The position numbers and the translations under genes were made by a program. Shown here piece by piece: positions 9,039 to 17,351 of a DNA stretch of 33,344 nucleotides. Source of the DNA: Glaciecola sp. (lineage in GTDB: Bacteria; Pseudomonadota; Gammaproteobacteria; Enterobacterales; Alteromonadaceae); assembly GCA_018623155.1 (NCBI GenBank), contig JAAZVZ010000021.1:1-33344 (forward strand), written 5' to 3'. Position 1 is the first letter of the stretch, and the number at the start of each line of letters is the position of its first letter. A model generated the notes under the pieces. It searched no databases. It was not told where the DNA came from and saw only the letters and a list, made by a program, of their open reading frames with translations.

Positions 9039-10469
9039 TTAATCGATTGATAACTCTTTAAGCTTCCGTGTCAGCGTATTACGCCCCCAGCCAAGCCGTT
9101 TCGCGGCTTCTTGTTTATGTCCTTTAGTATGCACCAAAGCACGATCTAACATGATGCGCTCAAAGACAAGTGTGGCATCATTTAATATCTCATTTTTACC
9201 GGCACTAAGTTGCTCATCTGCCCAACGTGCTAACAGTGTTTCCCAGTCAGCATCGACAGGTATTTCAGTGGAACGAATCGCAGTCATTTGTGGAGTTGTT
9301 TTACTTGATAACAATTCCTGGGGTAAATCATTGATATAGATATCATTAGAAGAAGCCATCACAGTTAAGTAACGGCATACATTTTCGAGTTGGCGGACAT
9401 TCCCAGGCCAGGGTAATTCTTTGAGCTTGTTAGCCGTTTCTGAGATGAGTTGTTTGCATTCAACTTCTAGTTCTCGGGCAGCATTTTGCAAAAAATGTTC
9501 GGCTAATAAAGGAATATCTTCTCGTCTTTCATTCAATGATGGGATATGTATTTTTATGACGTTTAGGCGATGATACAAATCTTCTCTAAACCGGTTTTCA
9601 GCTACGAGTTGTTCTAGGTTTTGGTGTGTTGCAGCCACAATACGTACATCGACAGAAACAGGTTGTAATCCACCCACACGATAAAACTGACCATCGGATA
9701 AGACTCTTAAGAGTCGAGTTTGAATATCCAATGGCATATCGCCGATTTCATCCAAAAATAATGTGCCACCATTGGCCTGTTCAAAGCGTCCTTGTCGGGC
9801 ATTCTGTGCCCCTGTAAAAGCACCTTTTTCATGTCCGAATAATTCCGATTCTATCAAGTCGGCAGGAATAGCGGCCATATTGAGAGCAATAAATGGCGCT
9901 TTGGCACGAGGTGAATGTTTATGTAAAGCGTTTGCAACCAATTCTTTACCAGTACCGGACTCACCATTGATCAATACACTGATGGATGAGCGAGCTAACC
10001 GCCCAATAGCACGAAAAACTTCTTGCATTGCCGGTGCTGCACCGATAATGTCGGTTTCGATTTTTGGGGTAACTGGTTCGGCTTTTTTGTTTTGCTCTTT
10101 AGCATGTGATAGAGCACGCTCGGTCAGAGCGACGGCTTCGGTAATATCAAATGGTTTGGGTAAATATTCATACGCACCATGTTGATAGGCGTTGACTGCA
10201 CTGTCTAGGTCTGAGTGCGCAGTCATAATAATAACCGGTAGTTCGGGATATTTATTATGGATTTCATCGAGCAAAGTGATGCCGTCCATACCAGGCATCT
10301 TGATATCCGAGATGATCACCTGTGGCGCCGGAGCGGATTCGAGTTGCAATAACAAATCATGAGGTTGGGCAAAACTACAACATTCAATATTTGAAGTCAT
10401 TAGGGCTTTTTGTAGTACCCAGCGAATTGAACTATCGTCATCTAATATCCATACTGGTTCATAGCTCAT
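9039..10469 (-). CDS. glnG: Nitrogen regulation response regulator NtrC (NRI)
   Basis: 476 residues. This sigma-54-dependent activator is phosphorylated by NtrB under nitrogen limitation and drives glnA and other nitrogen genes. The receiver domain (about 1-120) has acidic D11/D12, phosphoacceptor D55 in ISDIKMPGMDG, and the conserved K in YLPKPFD. The AAA+ domain (about 140-375) has Walker A GESGTGKE, the sigma-54 contact loop GAFTGA, and Walker B GGTLFLDEIGD. The C-terminal Fis-type helix-turn-helix is HKQEAAKRLGWGRNTLTRKLKEL. The start codon overlaps the glnL stop by 4 bases (ATGA), so the two are translationally coupled. Confidence 0.97.
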   Translation of the reverse strand: MSYEPVWILDDDSSIRWVLQKALMTSNIECCSFAQPHDLLLQLESAPAPQVIISDIKMPGMDGITLLDEIHNKYPELPVIIMTAHSDLDSAVNAYQHGAYEYLPKPFDITEAVALTERALSHAKEQNKKAEPVTPKIETDIIGAAPAMQEVFRAIGRLARSSISVLINGESGTGKELVANALHKHSPRAKAPFIALNMAAIPADLIESELFGHEKGAFTGAQNARQGRFEQANGGTLFLDEIGDMPLDIQTRLLRVLSDGQFYRVGGLQPVSVDVRIVAATHQNLEQLVAENRFREDLYHRLNVIKIHIPSLNERREDIPLLAEHFLQNAARELEVECKQLISETANKLKELPWPGNVRQLENVCRYLTVMASSNDIYINDLPQELLSSKTTPQMTAIRSTEIPVDADWETLLARWADEQLSAGKNEILNDATLVFERIMLDRALVHTKGHKQEAAKRLGWGRNTLTRKLKELSID

Positions 10470-11542
10470 GATGTTGCTCCATGTTTATTAATCGGTAAAT
10501 AAATTGAAAATTGTGTCCAGCCTTTACGACTCTCTAATTCAATTTTGCCATTGTGATGTTCAATTAAAGTTTGTGCGATGGATAATCCTAAGCCACTTCC
10601 CTCGGACTTAGACGTTACCATAGGATAAAATATTGTGTCCTTTATGTCCTTAGGCACTCCAGGGCCATTGTCACAGACAAAAATAACCGCTGACAAAGGT
10701 TCTTTGCGACCATGGATTATTTCATTTCGAGCGATCCGAGTTTTGATGAGAATCTTGGGAAGTTTAGATTCAGATTCTTGTAATGCTTGCATGGCGTTGC
10801 GCACGATATTCAAAATAGCCTGTTGCAACATATCGGGATCTATATACAAATCCGGTATGCTTGGGTCGTAGTCGCGAACTAGATTTATGTTGTATGGATT
10901 GTCATTTTTGACCAGCTGATATACTGATTCAATTGGCTGATGTAAATTATTCCATGCTTTTTTAGGCAAGGAATTTGGACCCAATAAATTATCGACCAGA
11001 TTGCGGAGTCGATCACTTTGGGTAATGATCATTTCGGTACATTCAATATGTTCTTTATCTTCAATACTCAATCCTAGAAGTTGTGCAGCTCCGCGAATCC
11101 CTCCGAGTGGGTTTTTAATTTCGTGCGCCAAGCCTCGAATAAGTTGTCTCGCCGCTTGTTGCTGTGCAAACTGAACACTTTCTTGATTGATTCGCATTTG
11201 TTGATCGATGTGTTTCGCTTCAATCATCAAGCAGGGGGCATCTTTAAGCTCAAGGTAGGTCACTGCGATATCAAAGCGCAAAACGCGCTCATCGTGAAGA
11301 CAAATTTCAATATCAGTTTCGGAGAACCCTTCATGGGTATTAAATGCTTCTTTAATTTTGTCTTGGTTAACTGTACTAAACGCTACGATTTCGTTTATAT
11401 GAAAGCGATACAACTGGTTTAAGCCGGTGTTCAGTAGAGTCAAAGCAGCTTGATTGGCATACAGTACCTGCATATCTCGGCTGATGACCAAGACTGCCGA
11501 GATCATATGATCGAATAGTTGAGCATGATGTTGAAAGTTCAT
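10466..11542 (-). CDS. glnL: Nitrogen regulation sensor histidine kinase NtrB (NRII)
   Basis: 358 residues from ATG at 11542. A cytosolic PAS-histidine kinase that phosphorylates NtrC when nitrogen is scarce and, with PII, acts as its phosphatase when nitrogen is plentiful. The PAS domain spans about 5-110. The H-box has phospho-acceptor H140 in GLAHEIKNPLGG (H139 in E. coli). The N-box is NIVRNAMQAL, and the ATP-lid glycine motifs are CDNGPGVP and GSGLGLSIAQ. The frame extends six codons further upstream through TTG and GTG, but those codons lie inside an NtrC-box-like palindrome, and the ATG gives the family's N-terminus. No strong Shine-Dalgarno is seen. Confidence 0.95.
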   Translation of the reverse strand: MNFQHHAQLFDHMISAVLVISRDMQVLYANQAALTLLNTGLNQLYRFHINEIVAFSTVNQDKIKEAFNTHEGFSETDIEICLHDERVLRFDIAVTYLELKDAPCLMIEAKHIDQQMRINQESVQFAQQQAARQLIRGLAHEIKNPLGGIRGAAQLLGLSIEDKEHIECTEMIITQSDRLRNLVDNLLGPNSLPKKAWNNLHQPIESVYQLVKNDNPYNINLVRDYDPSIPDLYIDPDMLQQAILNIVRNAMQALQESESKLPKILIKTRIARNEIIHGRKEPLSAVIFVCDNGPGVPKDIKDTIFYPMVTSKSEGSGLGLSIAQTLIEHHNGKIELESRKGWTQFSIYLPINKHGATS

Positions 11543-11552
11543 GTAGGTACTA

Positions 11553-11569
11553 TGCACCAAAATAGTGCA
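11553..11569. promoter_or_regulatory. NtrC-binding box just upstream of glnL
   Basis: TGCACCAAAATAGTGCA matches the NtrC consensus TGCACC-N5-GGTGCA at 11 of 12 positions. It ends 11 bases before the glnL ATG. In E. coli an NtrC site overlaps the glnL promoter and mediates autorepression; the position here suggests the same role. No clear promoter hexamers are seen beside it. Confidence 0.7.
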
Positions 11570-11606
11570 TCACGCGAGCGGTTTTTCGATATTTTTTCCG
11601 AAACGC

Positions 11607-11957
11607 TTATCGGATCCGTGCCTGATGCTTATAAAAAATTATCTGATTAGATACAGCAATTACCTTGCCAGAATTATCCAATCCTTCTACGACAAGGCTA
11701 TGGGTACCACGATAGATAGGATAGAGTTGTTCAGGAATCTCTGCATCAAGGTATATTTGAGTACCATTTAAACGTACTGACCACATTGCGATATGTTTGA
11801 CATGCGACTCTATGCTTAGGTTAAGTATTTGAGTGTTGTTGCGCACGGTTTCGTGGGGTTTTGGCGAAGTAATATGAATCGTAGGAGTTGGAGGCTCGGA
11901 ATGAGCCAATGTGCCAAAATGTAAGGTATACAAAAAATAGATTAATATATAGCGCAT
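11607..11957 (-). CDS. Small exported protein of the glnA-glnL interval (DUF4124-associated C-terminal region only)
   Basis: 116 residues with a probable signal peptide (MRYILIYFLYTLHFGTLAHS, cleavage near residue 20), so likely periplasmic. The remaining sequence reads like one Ig-like beta domain: ITSPKPHETVRNNTQILNLSIES, then RGTHSLVVEGLDNSGKVIAVSNQIIF. From memory of the family, the gene between glnA and glnL in many gammaproteobacteria encodes a DUF4124 protein whose C-terminal half has this pattern (SPxxxxxxRNN...RGxHxLxxxxxDxxGKVxA). Here the N-terminal DUF4124 part is absent. The start is ATG with GGAG nine bases upstream. It lies between the glnA terminator and glnL on the same strand. 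The molecular role is unknown. Confidence 0.75.
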   Translation of the reverse strand: MRYILIYFLYTLHFGTLAHSEPPTPTIHITSPKPHETVRNNTQILNLSIESHVKHIAMWSVRLNGTQIYLDAEIPEQLYPIYRGTHSLVVEGLDNSGKVIAVSNQIIFYKHQARIR

Positions 11958-12009
11958 TGTTTTCTCCGTCTTTCTTAAATTGTAGCGGAAATATGCACTT
12001 GGTGGGCAT

Positions 12010-12036
12010 AAAAAAGGCCTGCAAATGCAGGCCTTT
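12010..12036 (-). terminator. Rho-independent terminator after glnA
   Basis: On the minus strand a perfect stem AAAGGCCTGCA / TGCAGGCCTTT (12036-12026 and 12023-12013) with a minimal loop runs into TTTTTA. It starts 32 bases after the glnA stop. It separates most glnA transcription from the downstream exported-protein gene and glnLG, which would then depend on read-through or on their own promoter. Confidence 0.9.
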
Positions 12037-12067
12037 GTATCAAATACAATACGTAATTTGTTCTAAA

Positions 12068-13477
12068 TTACACGCTGTAGTACATGTCAAACTCAACTGG
12101 GTGAGTCGTCATGTTAAGTTTTTCAACTTCTTCCGACTTAAGAGCGATGTACGCATCGATGCTGTCGTCTGACATAACGCCACCAGCAGTTAAGAACTCG
12201 CGGTCTGCATCTAGTGCTGCAAGCGCTTCTTCTAAAGAAGATGCAACAGTTGGAATAGCAGCTGCTTCTTCTGCAGGTAAGTCATATAAGTCTTTATCGG
12301 CTGCATCGCCAGGGTGGATCTTGTTCTTGATTCCGTCAAGGCCAGCCATCAACATTGCAGTAAATGCTAGGTATGGGTTAGCTGTTGGATCAGGGAAACG
12401 TACTTCAATACGACGTGCGCGGTCAGACGTTACGAACGGGATACGAATTGACGCAGAACGGTTACGTGCAGAGTATGCCAACATAACAGGTGCTTCAAAA
12501 CCAGGTACCAAACGCTTATAAGAGTTGGTAGATGCGTTAGCGAATGCGTTGATTGCTTTAGCGTGCTTGATGATACCACCAATGTAGAATAATGCATCTT
12601 CTGAAAGACCAGCATAGGCATCACCTGCGAAGATGTTTTTGCCATCTTTGCTGATTGATTGGTGACAGTGCATACCAGAACCGTTGTCGCCAACTAATGG
12701 CTTAGGCATAAAGGTTGCTGTCTTGCCGTATGCGTCTGCAACATTGTGTACAACATACTTATAAATTTGGATTTCGTCAGCTTTCTTAACCATAGTGTTA
12801 AATAAGCATGCGATTTCATTTTGACCAGCAGTCGCTACTTCATGGTGATGTGCTTCAACAGTTAAGCCCATCTCTTCCATTACTAAGCACATTGCTGCAC
12901 GAATGTCGTGTGCAGAATCGACTGGTGGTACTGGGAAGTAACCGCCTTTCACGCCAGGACGGTGGCCTTTGTTACCGCCTTCAAATTCAGCACCAGAGTT
13001 CCATTTTGCTTCTGGATCGTCGATAGAGTAGAACGAACCCGCCATATCCGTGTGGAATGTCACATCATTGAATAAGAAAAATTCAGGTTCTGGACCAAAT
13101 AAAACCGTATCGCCGATACCAGTTGACTTAAGGTACTCTTCAGCACGACGGGCAATAGAGCGTGGGTCACGGTCATAGCCTTGCATCGTAGTAGGTTCTA
13201 GGATGTCACAGCGAATGTTGACTTGAGTCTCTTCTGCAAATGGGTCAACTACTAATGTTTCTGGGTCAGGCATAAGAATCATGTCTGATTCGTTGATACC
13301 TTTCCATCCAGCAATCGATGAACCATCGAACATTTTGCCTTCTTCAAAAAAATCTTCGTCGATTTGGTGGGTAGGAATAGAAACGTGCTGTTCTTTACCT
13401 TTAGTGTCTGTAAAACGAAGATCAACAAATTTTGCTTCGCTTTCCTTGATCAGTTCTAACGCCTTCTCAATTGACAT
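12068..13477 (-). CDS. glnA: Glutamine synthetase type I
   Basis: 469 residues, exactly the E. coli length. It condenses glutamate and ammonia with ATP to glutamine as a cytosolic dodecamer and is the entry point of the GS/GOGAT cycle. Visible motifs are FDGSSIAGW, the catalytic GQNEIA and [10 protein letters not shown] blocks, and the ATP-binding [10 protein letters not shown] region. The adenylylation site [10 protein letters not shown] has Tyr398 (Tyr397 in mature E. coli numbering), so control by GlnE is expected. The ATG at 13477 has GGAG nine bases upstream; the frame extends 11 codons further, but the family starts at [12 protein letters not shown]. It is controlled by the sigma-54/NtrC region upstream and diverges from typA as in E. 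coli. Confidence 0.98.
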   Translation of the reverse strand: MSIEKALELIKESEAKFVDLRFTDTKGKEQHVSIPTHQIDEDFFEEGKMFDGSSIAGWKGINESDMILMPDPETLVVDPFAEETQVNIRCDILEPTTMQGYDRDPRSIARRAEEYLKSTGIGDTVLFGPEPEFFLFNDVTFHTDMAGSFYSIDDPEAKWNSGAEFEGGNKGHRPGVKGGYFPVPPVDSAHDIRAAMCLVMEEMGLTVEAHHHEVATAGQNEIACLFNTMVKKADEIQIYKYVVHNVADAYGKTATFMPKPLVGDNGSGMHCHQSISKDGKNIFAGDAYAGLSEDALFYIGGIIKHAKAINAFANASTNSYKRLVPGFEAPVMLAYSARNRSASIRIPFVTSDRARRIEVRFPDPTANPYLAFTAMLMAGLDGIKNKIHPGDAADKDLYDLPAEEAAAIPTVASSLEEALAALDADREFLTAGGVMSDDSIDAYIALKSEEVEKLNMTTHPVEFDMYYSV

Positions 13478-13518
13478 TCTTTTCTCCAATAGTCTTTCAA
13501 AAATAAACACAAATTCTT

Positions 13519-13532
13519 GGGTGTTCGCACCC
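13519..13532 (-). other. Hairpin in the glnA leader
   Basis: In the minus-strand transcript, GGGTG-CGAA-CACCC forms a 5-bp GC-rich stem with a four-base loop, about 42 bases before the glnA start codon and inside the predicted 90-nt leader. It is too far from the ribosome binding site to block it and has no U-run. It may be a structural or stability element, or chance. Confidence 0.4.
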
Positions 13533-13576
13533 TACGACAGGACTTGCAGTAAGCGGTTTGTCATGTAGCGCAATTC

Positions 13577-13594
13577 AAGCAATAATTATACCAA
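13577..13594 (-). promoter_or_regulatory. Sigma-54 promoter of glnA
   Basis: On the minus strand TTGGTATAATTATTGCTT has GG and GC separated by exactly 10 bases and matches the -24/-12 consensus TGGCAC-N5-TTGCT at most key positions (TGG and TTGCT intact). The predicted start is near 13567, giving a leader of about 90 bases. A TATAAT lies within the same element but lacks a -35 partner. The NtrC boxes lie at the right distance upstream. Confidence 0.75.
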
Positions 13595-13637
13595 ATAGCA
13601 ACCTTTGAATTTTAAAGGCTTACGTCAGGTCACTTGC

Positions 13638-13650
13638 GAAAAATTTGATG
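13638..13650 (-). promoter_or_regulatory. Possible IHF site between glnA promoter and enhancer
   Basis: The minus strand has CATCAAATTTTTC, which keeps the ATCAA-N4-TT core of the IHF consensus (WATCAANNNNTTR) but misses the first and last positions. It sits between the sigma-54 promoter and the NtrC boxes, where DNA bending by IHF helps many sigma-54 systems. AT-rich DNA gives such matches by chance, so this is tentative. Confidence 0.3.
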
Positions 13651-13665
13651 TGCACACCTTTTTTT

Positions 13666-13702
13666 CGCACCTTTTTAGTGCAAAGCGTACCATATTGGTG
13701 CA
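13666..13702. promoter_or_regulatory. Two tandem NtrC boxes (glnA enhancer)
   Basis: Box 1 (13666-13682) is CGCACC-TTTTT-AGTGCA and box 2 (13686-13702) is CGTACC-ATATT-GGTGCA, both in the TGCACC-N5-GGTGCA pattern (10 of 12 matches each). Their centres are 20 bp apart, about two helical turns, so both would lie on one face of the DNA. They lie about 107 and 127 bp upstream of the predicted glnA sigma-54 start, comparable to the enhancer of E. coli glnA. Confidence 0.75.
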
Positions 13703-13849
13703 AGAGCGGTCGAGTTGTTGCTTGATATCGTAATGTAGACAAAAAATCCTTTAAATACTATACGACCCATGTCGAAGATTTACCAGAAATTCATAAAACA
13801 TTAACAAACATTTAGCTGGGTTTTATTCGCTTATTCGTCCGAATCCCTG

Positions 13850-13855
13850 TACAAT
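13850..13855 (+). promoter_or_regulatory. Candidate -10 element of typA
   Basis: TACAAT at 13850-13855 lies 59 bases before the typA ATG. An 18-bp spacer leads to a poor -35 (TTCGCT). It is the best sigma-70-like -10 in the stretch but weakly supported. Confidence 0.3.
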
Positions 13856-13914
13856 CCGCGCACACGAAATTGGGACAGGCCCATTTTCACCCTTTATTGA
13901 TAGAGAGTTAAACC

Positions 13915-15750
13915 ATGTCTGCACCTCAGACCGCATTAGATAAGTTACGCAATATTGCAATTATTGCTCACGTTGACCACGGCAAAACGACCCTTGTCGA
14001 CAAGTTATTACAGCAATCCGGCACATTAGAAAGTCGCGGCGATTCTGAAGAACGCGTCATGGACTCCAATGACATCGAAAAAGAGCGTGGCATCACGATC
14101 CTTGCTAAGAACACCGCAATTAATTACAACGATTATCGGATTAACATCGTCGACACTCCTGGGCACGCAGATTTCGGTGGCGAAGTAGAACGTGTTATGT
14201 CCATGGCCGATTCGGTACTGTTGTTAGTCGATGCACAAGAAGGTCCAATGCCGCAAACGCGTTTCGTTACTCAAAAAGCGTTTGCTCAAGGTTTGAAACC
14301 CATCGTAGTGATAAACAAAATTGACAAGCCTGGCGCTCGTCCTGATTGGGTCATGGATCAAGTTTTCGACTTGTTTGATAATTTGGGCGCAACCGACGAA
14401 CAACTTGATTTTGATGTGGTATATGCCTCGGCACTAAATGGCTGGGCGTCTATGGATGCTGACGAGCAGGGCGAAGATATGACCGCTTTGTTTGATGCAA
14501 TCATTGAAAAAGTTGCACCGCCAGCTGCTGATCCAGAGGGCGCCTTCCAAATGCAAATTTCTCAGCTTGATTACAACTCATACTTAGGGGTTATCGGTGT
14601 AGGTCGTATTAAGCGTGGTTCAGTTAAGCCAAATCAGCAGGTGACTATTGTGGGTGCAGATGGCAAAACCCGTAATGGTAAAGTGGGCATTATTCAAGGC
14701 TATTTAGGGCTTGAACGTCATGAAGTACCAAATGCTTCTGCGGGCGATATTATTGCAATTACCGGATTAGGTGAATTAAAAATCTCGGATACGGTTTGTG
14801 ATGTGAATACCGTTGAAGCACTACCCCCATTATCAGTGGATGAGCCTACCGTGACAATGACGTTCCAAGTGAATACGTCTCCTTTTGCCGGCAAAGAAGG
14901 TAAATACGTTACCTCGCGTAATATCCTAGAGCGTTTAGAAACTGAACTCGTTCATAACGTTGCCTTGCGTGTTGAAGAAACGGGCGACCCGGACAAATTC
15001 CGCGTGTCAGGTCGTGGTGAGCTACACCTTGGGATTTTGATCGAGAACATGCGTCGTGAAGGCTATGAATTGGCTGTATCACGTCCAGAAGTGATCTTGC
15101 GTGAAATCGACGGCGAACTACAAGAACCGTTTGAAACCTTAACCATTGACTGTGAAGAAGAGCATCAGGGCTCCATCATGGAGCAATTAGGTATCCGTAA
15201 AGCAGAACTTCGTGATATGGCGCCAGATGGCAAAGGCCGTATTCGTATGGACTTTATTGTTCCTTCTCGCGGCTTGATTGGTTTCCAAACTGAATTTATG
15301 ACTTTGACCTCTGGCTCTGGTTTGTTATATCACACATTTGATCATTACGGCCCGCATAAAGGTGGTGAAATTGGTCAGCGTAAGAATGGTGTATTGATTG
15401 CCAATGCTGCAGGTAAAGCCTTGACTAACGCCTTGTTTAATTTGCAAGAACGTGGTCGCTTATTCATTGGCCATGGTGTAGAAGTCTACGAAGGCATGAT
15501 CATCGGTATTCACAGCCGTGATAACGACTTGACCGTGAATGCATTGAAAGGCAAGCAATTGACGAACGTCCGTGCATCTGGCACGGATGAAGCGCAAACA
15601 CTTGTACCACCAGTCAAAATGACACTTGAGCAAGCGCTTGAGTTTATTGATAACGATGAATTAGTAGAAGTTACCCCAGACAGTATTCGCATTCGTAAGA
15701 AGTTACTGACTGAGAGTGATCGCAAACGCGCTTCACGAAGCAAAGACTAA
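13915..15750 (+). CDS. typA: Ribosome-associated translational GTPase TypA/BipA
   Basis: 611 residues, near the usual 607. It is an EF-G-like GTPase that binds the 70S ribosome and supports ribosome assembly and growth at low temperature or under stress. G-motifs are [12 protein letters not shown] (G1), ERGITI (G2), DTPGHADF (G3), [10 protein letters not shown] (G4) and the SALNGW segment (G5). The domain II barrel, EF-G-like domains III and V, and the TypA-specific C-terminal domain ([15 protein letters not shown]-like and [12 protein letters not shown]) are complete. The start is ATG with GAGAG nine bases upstream. It diverges from glnA, as in E. coli, and a terminator follows. Confidence 0.97.
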   Translation: MSAPQTALDKLRNIAIIAHVDHGKTTLVDKLLQQSGTLESRGDSEERVMDSNDIEKERGITILAKNTAINYNDYRINIVDTPGHADFGGEVERVMSMADSVLLLVDAQEGPMPQTRFVTQKAFAQGLKPIVVINKIDKPGARPDWVMDQVFDLFDNLGATDEQLDFDVVYASALNGWASMDADEQGEDMTALFDAIIEKVAPPAADPEGAFQMQISQLDYNSYLGVIGVGRIKRGSVKPNQQVTIVGADGKTRNGKVGIIQGYLGLERHEVPNASAGDIIAITGLGELKISDTVCDVNTVEALPPLSVDEPTVTMTFQVNTSPFAGKEGKYVTSRNILERLETELVHNVALRVEETGDPDKFRVSGRGELHLGILIENMRREGYELAVSRPEVILREIDGELQEPFETLTIDCEEEHQGSIMEQLGIRKAELRDMAPDGKGRIRMDFIVPSRGLIGFQTEFMTLTSGSGLLYHTFDHYGPHKGGEIGQRKNGVLIANAAGKALTNALFNLQERGRLFIGHGVEVYEGMIIGIHSRDNDLTVNALKGKQLTNVRASGTDEAQTLVPPVKMTLEQALEFIDNDELVEVTPDSIRIRKKLLTESDRKRASRSKD

Positions 15751-15765
15751 GTTTATTAGAGATGC

Positions 15766-15793
15766 AAAAGCCACTTCTTGAAGTGGCTTTTTT
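15766..15793 (+). terminator. Rho-independent terminator after typA
   Basis: AAAAGCCACTTC (15766-15777) pairs with GAAGTGGCTTTT (15780-15791), and the T-run continues to six T. It begins 16 bases after the typA stop. On the minus strand the stem ends in four T, so it can also end the transcript of the convergent small gene at 15829. Confidence 0.92.
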
Positions 15794-15828
15794 GTATACA
15801 ATTCCAGTTTGAATGTTAAGCTATTGGT

Positions 15829-16125
15829 TCACTCTTCTATCGTGAAGCTTTCCCAATCTTTGTAAGTCGCTTTGCGCTCAATCCCTGTCCCGATTTGAAG
15901 CTCCACACTTTGTTCGAGTGACGGGTCGGATGCAATCACGTCACCCACAGCGACGAGTATTAAGTCTGCGTCACTGTCTGCATCAGTATCGCCACAACGA
16001 AATTGCCAATCCCCTTCACTGTCTCGAACCACTTCGAGTACATTTGCGCCTTCTAGCACATGAGGACAGACGAAGACCCCGAAATCGTTGCGAAATTGTT
16101 TTTTCTTCACACCGCGTTTTGCCAT
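15829..16125 (-). CDS. Small acidic protein of unknown function
   Basis: 98 residues. The N-terminus is basic (MAKRGVKKKQFRND); the rest is acidic, with FVCPHVLEGANVLEVVRDSEGDWQFRCGDTDADSDAD in the first half and a C-terminal KDWESFTIEE. There is no signal peptide or membrane segment, so it is probably cytosolic. The pattern 'C-HV-EG---V-D--GDWQF-CG' faintly recalls DUF2185-type proteins, but I do not assign that family. The two cysteines (about 20 and 44) are not arranged as a known metal motif. The ATG at 16125 has only a weak ribosome site. It is convergent with typA and divergent from the aminotransferase gene, so no operon clue is available. The length and the well-formed frame support a real gene. 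Confidence 0.65.
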   Translation of the reverse strand: MAKRGVKKKQFRNDFGVFVCPHVLEGANVLEVVRDSEGDWQFRCGDTDADSDADLILVAVGDVIASDPSLEQSVELQIGTGIERKATYKDWESFTIEE

Positions 16126-16202
16126 TTTGAACTATCACTTTTGGATTGAAAAGATTACACTCTCATCTTAGCAAATCTATCAATAAACTCCAAAGGCAAG
16201 CT

Positions 16203-17330
16203 ATGTACAACTTTGATGAACGCATTAATCGCGACGGCACATACTCATGTAAATGGGAAAAATATAAAGGCACAGATATATTGCCTATGTGGATTGCTGA
16301 CACCGAGTTCAAAGTTGCACCGGCGATTCAAGATGCATTACGAGAGTCGGTTGATCATGGCGTATTTGGTTATCACATTCCAGCCCAATATGAGCCAGCC
16401 AATCGAGCTGTCATTGATTGGTGCAAAAAAGAGTATGATTGGGAAATTCAACCAAGTTGGATTGTTTGGACACCCGGTGTCTGCCCAGGCTTTAATATTG
16501 CCATCAAAGCACTGTGTGAACCGGGTGATCACGTTATCATTCAAACTCCTAACTATCCTCCCATTTTAGCTGCACCTGGTATTAATCAATGTGAAGCTGT
16601 TCACGTTGACACGCTGTGGGAAGATGGTCAGTGGCATCTGGATTTTGCGGCACTAGAACAAGCAGCCTCGCATCCAAAAGCGAAGCTAATGGTACTATGT
16701 AATCCGATGAACCCAGTAGGAAGGGTATTATCGCAAGATGAGATTAACCGGATCGCTCAAATTTGCTCTGCCCATAATGTTGTATTGTGCAGTGATGAGA
16801 TCCATTGTGATTTGATCTTAGATGACTTACCTCATCATCCAGCAGGAAAACAACCCTCTCTTGCCGATAGAAGTATTACGTTAATGGCTCCAAATAAGAC
16901 ATTTAATATAGCAGGTTTAGGTGCAGCTTATGCGATCATTCCAAATCCTAGTTTGCGTCACAAATTTAACCTAGCACTGCGTGGTCATGTGCCGTGGGTC
17001 AATTATATGGGGTTAGTTGCCACGAGTGCTGCGTTAACTCAATGTGATGATTGGTTAGTGGCTCAAAAGCAATATTTGCGAGGAAATCGAGATTATTTGG
17101 TGGAAGCAATCAATCAAATTGAAGGGCTTAAAGCACATTCACCAGAAGCGACATTTTTGTTGTGGGTAGACGCATCTGGATTAGATGTTGAAGATGTACA
17201 ACAATGGGCAGAAGCAAAAGGGGTAGGCCCATCACCAGGCAAGGACTTCAATCTGGCCAGTTTTTTTAGACTCAATTATGGGGTCAGTCGCTCAATGCTT
17301 GAAGATGTCGTCGCTCGGCTCAAATCTTAA
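16203..17330 (+). CDS. PatB/MalY-family PLP-dependent C-S lyase (cystathionine beta-lyase-like aminotransferase)
   Basis: 375 residues. This is a fold-type I PLP enzyme of the MalY/PatB group, which usually cleaves C-S bonds of cystathionine or cysteine conjugates. Typical features are the N-terminal LPMWIADTEFKVAPAI, NPMNPVGRV, the PLP-anchoring SDEIHCDL, and the Schiff-base lysine K232 in MAPNKTFNIAGL; the substrate arginine is probably in FFRLNYG near the C-terminus. The ATG at 16203 has AAGG about nine bases upstream. A TTG 57 bases upstream also opens the frame but gives an extension unlike the family. It is monocistronic, convergent with hemJ with 21 bases between. Physiological substrate is not evident from context. 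Confidence 0.88.
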   Translation: MYNFDERINRDGTYSCKWEKYKGTDILPMWIADTEFKVAPAIQDALRESVDHGVFGYHIPAQYEPANRAVIDWCKKEYDWEIQPSWIVWTPGVCPGFNIAIKALCEPGDHVIIQTPNYPPILAAPGINQCEAVHVDTLWEDGQWHLDFAALEQAASHPKAKLMVLCNPMNPVGRVLSQDEINRIAQICSAHNVVLCSDEIHCDLILDDLPHHPAGKQPSLADRSITLMAPNKTFNIAGLGAAYAIIPNPSLRHKFNLALRGHVPWVNYMGLVATSAALTQCDDWLVAQKQYLRGNRDYLVEAINQIEGLKAHSPEATFLLWVDASGLDVEDVQQWAEAKGVGPSPGKDFNLASFFRLNYGVSRSMLEDVVARLKS

Positions 17331-17351
17331 TTGGCGTTGAATTTGGTTATT

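Larger units (their letters stand above)
13478..13914. other. 437-bp divergent control region between glnA and typA
   Basis: No credible coding frame. From left to right it holds the glnA leader with a small hairpin, a sigma-54 promoter, a possible IHF site, two NtrC boxes, then an AT-rich stretch (13711-13830) in which I recognise nothing, and a weak sigma-70 promoter for typA. The individual elements are listed separately. Confidence 0.8.

Noticed and set aside
11974-12006. NtrC-like sequence (TGCCCACCAAGTGCA) upstream of the small exported-protein gene
   Set aside because: The half-sites are two bases too close together for the TGC-N11-GCA geometry, and the left half is poor.
13585-13590. 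Sigma-70 promoter for glnA using the TATAAT inside the sigma-54 element
   Set aside because: No -35 hexamer lies at 16-18 bases upstream; the GG-N10-GC arrangement with NtrC boxes explains the sequence better.
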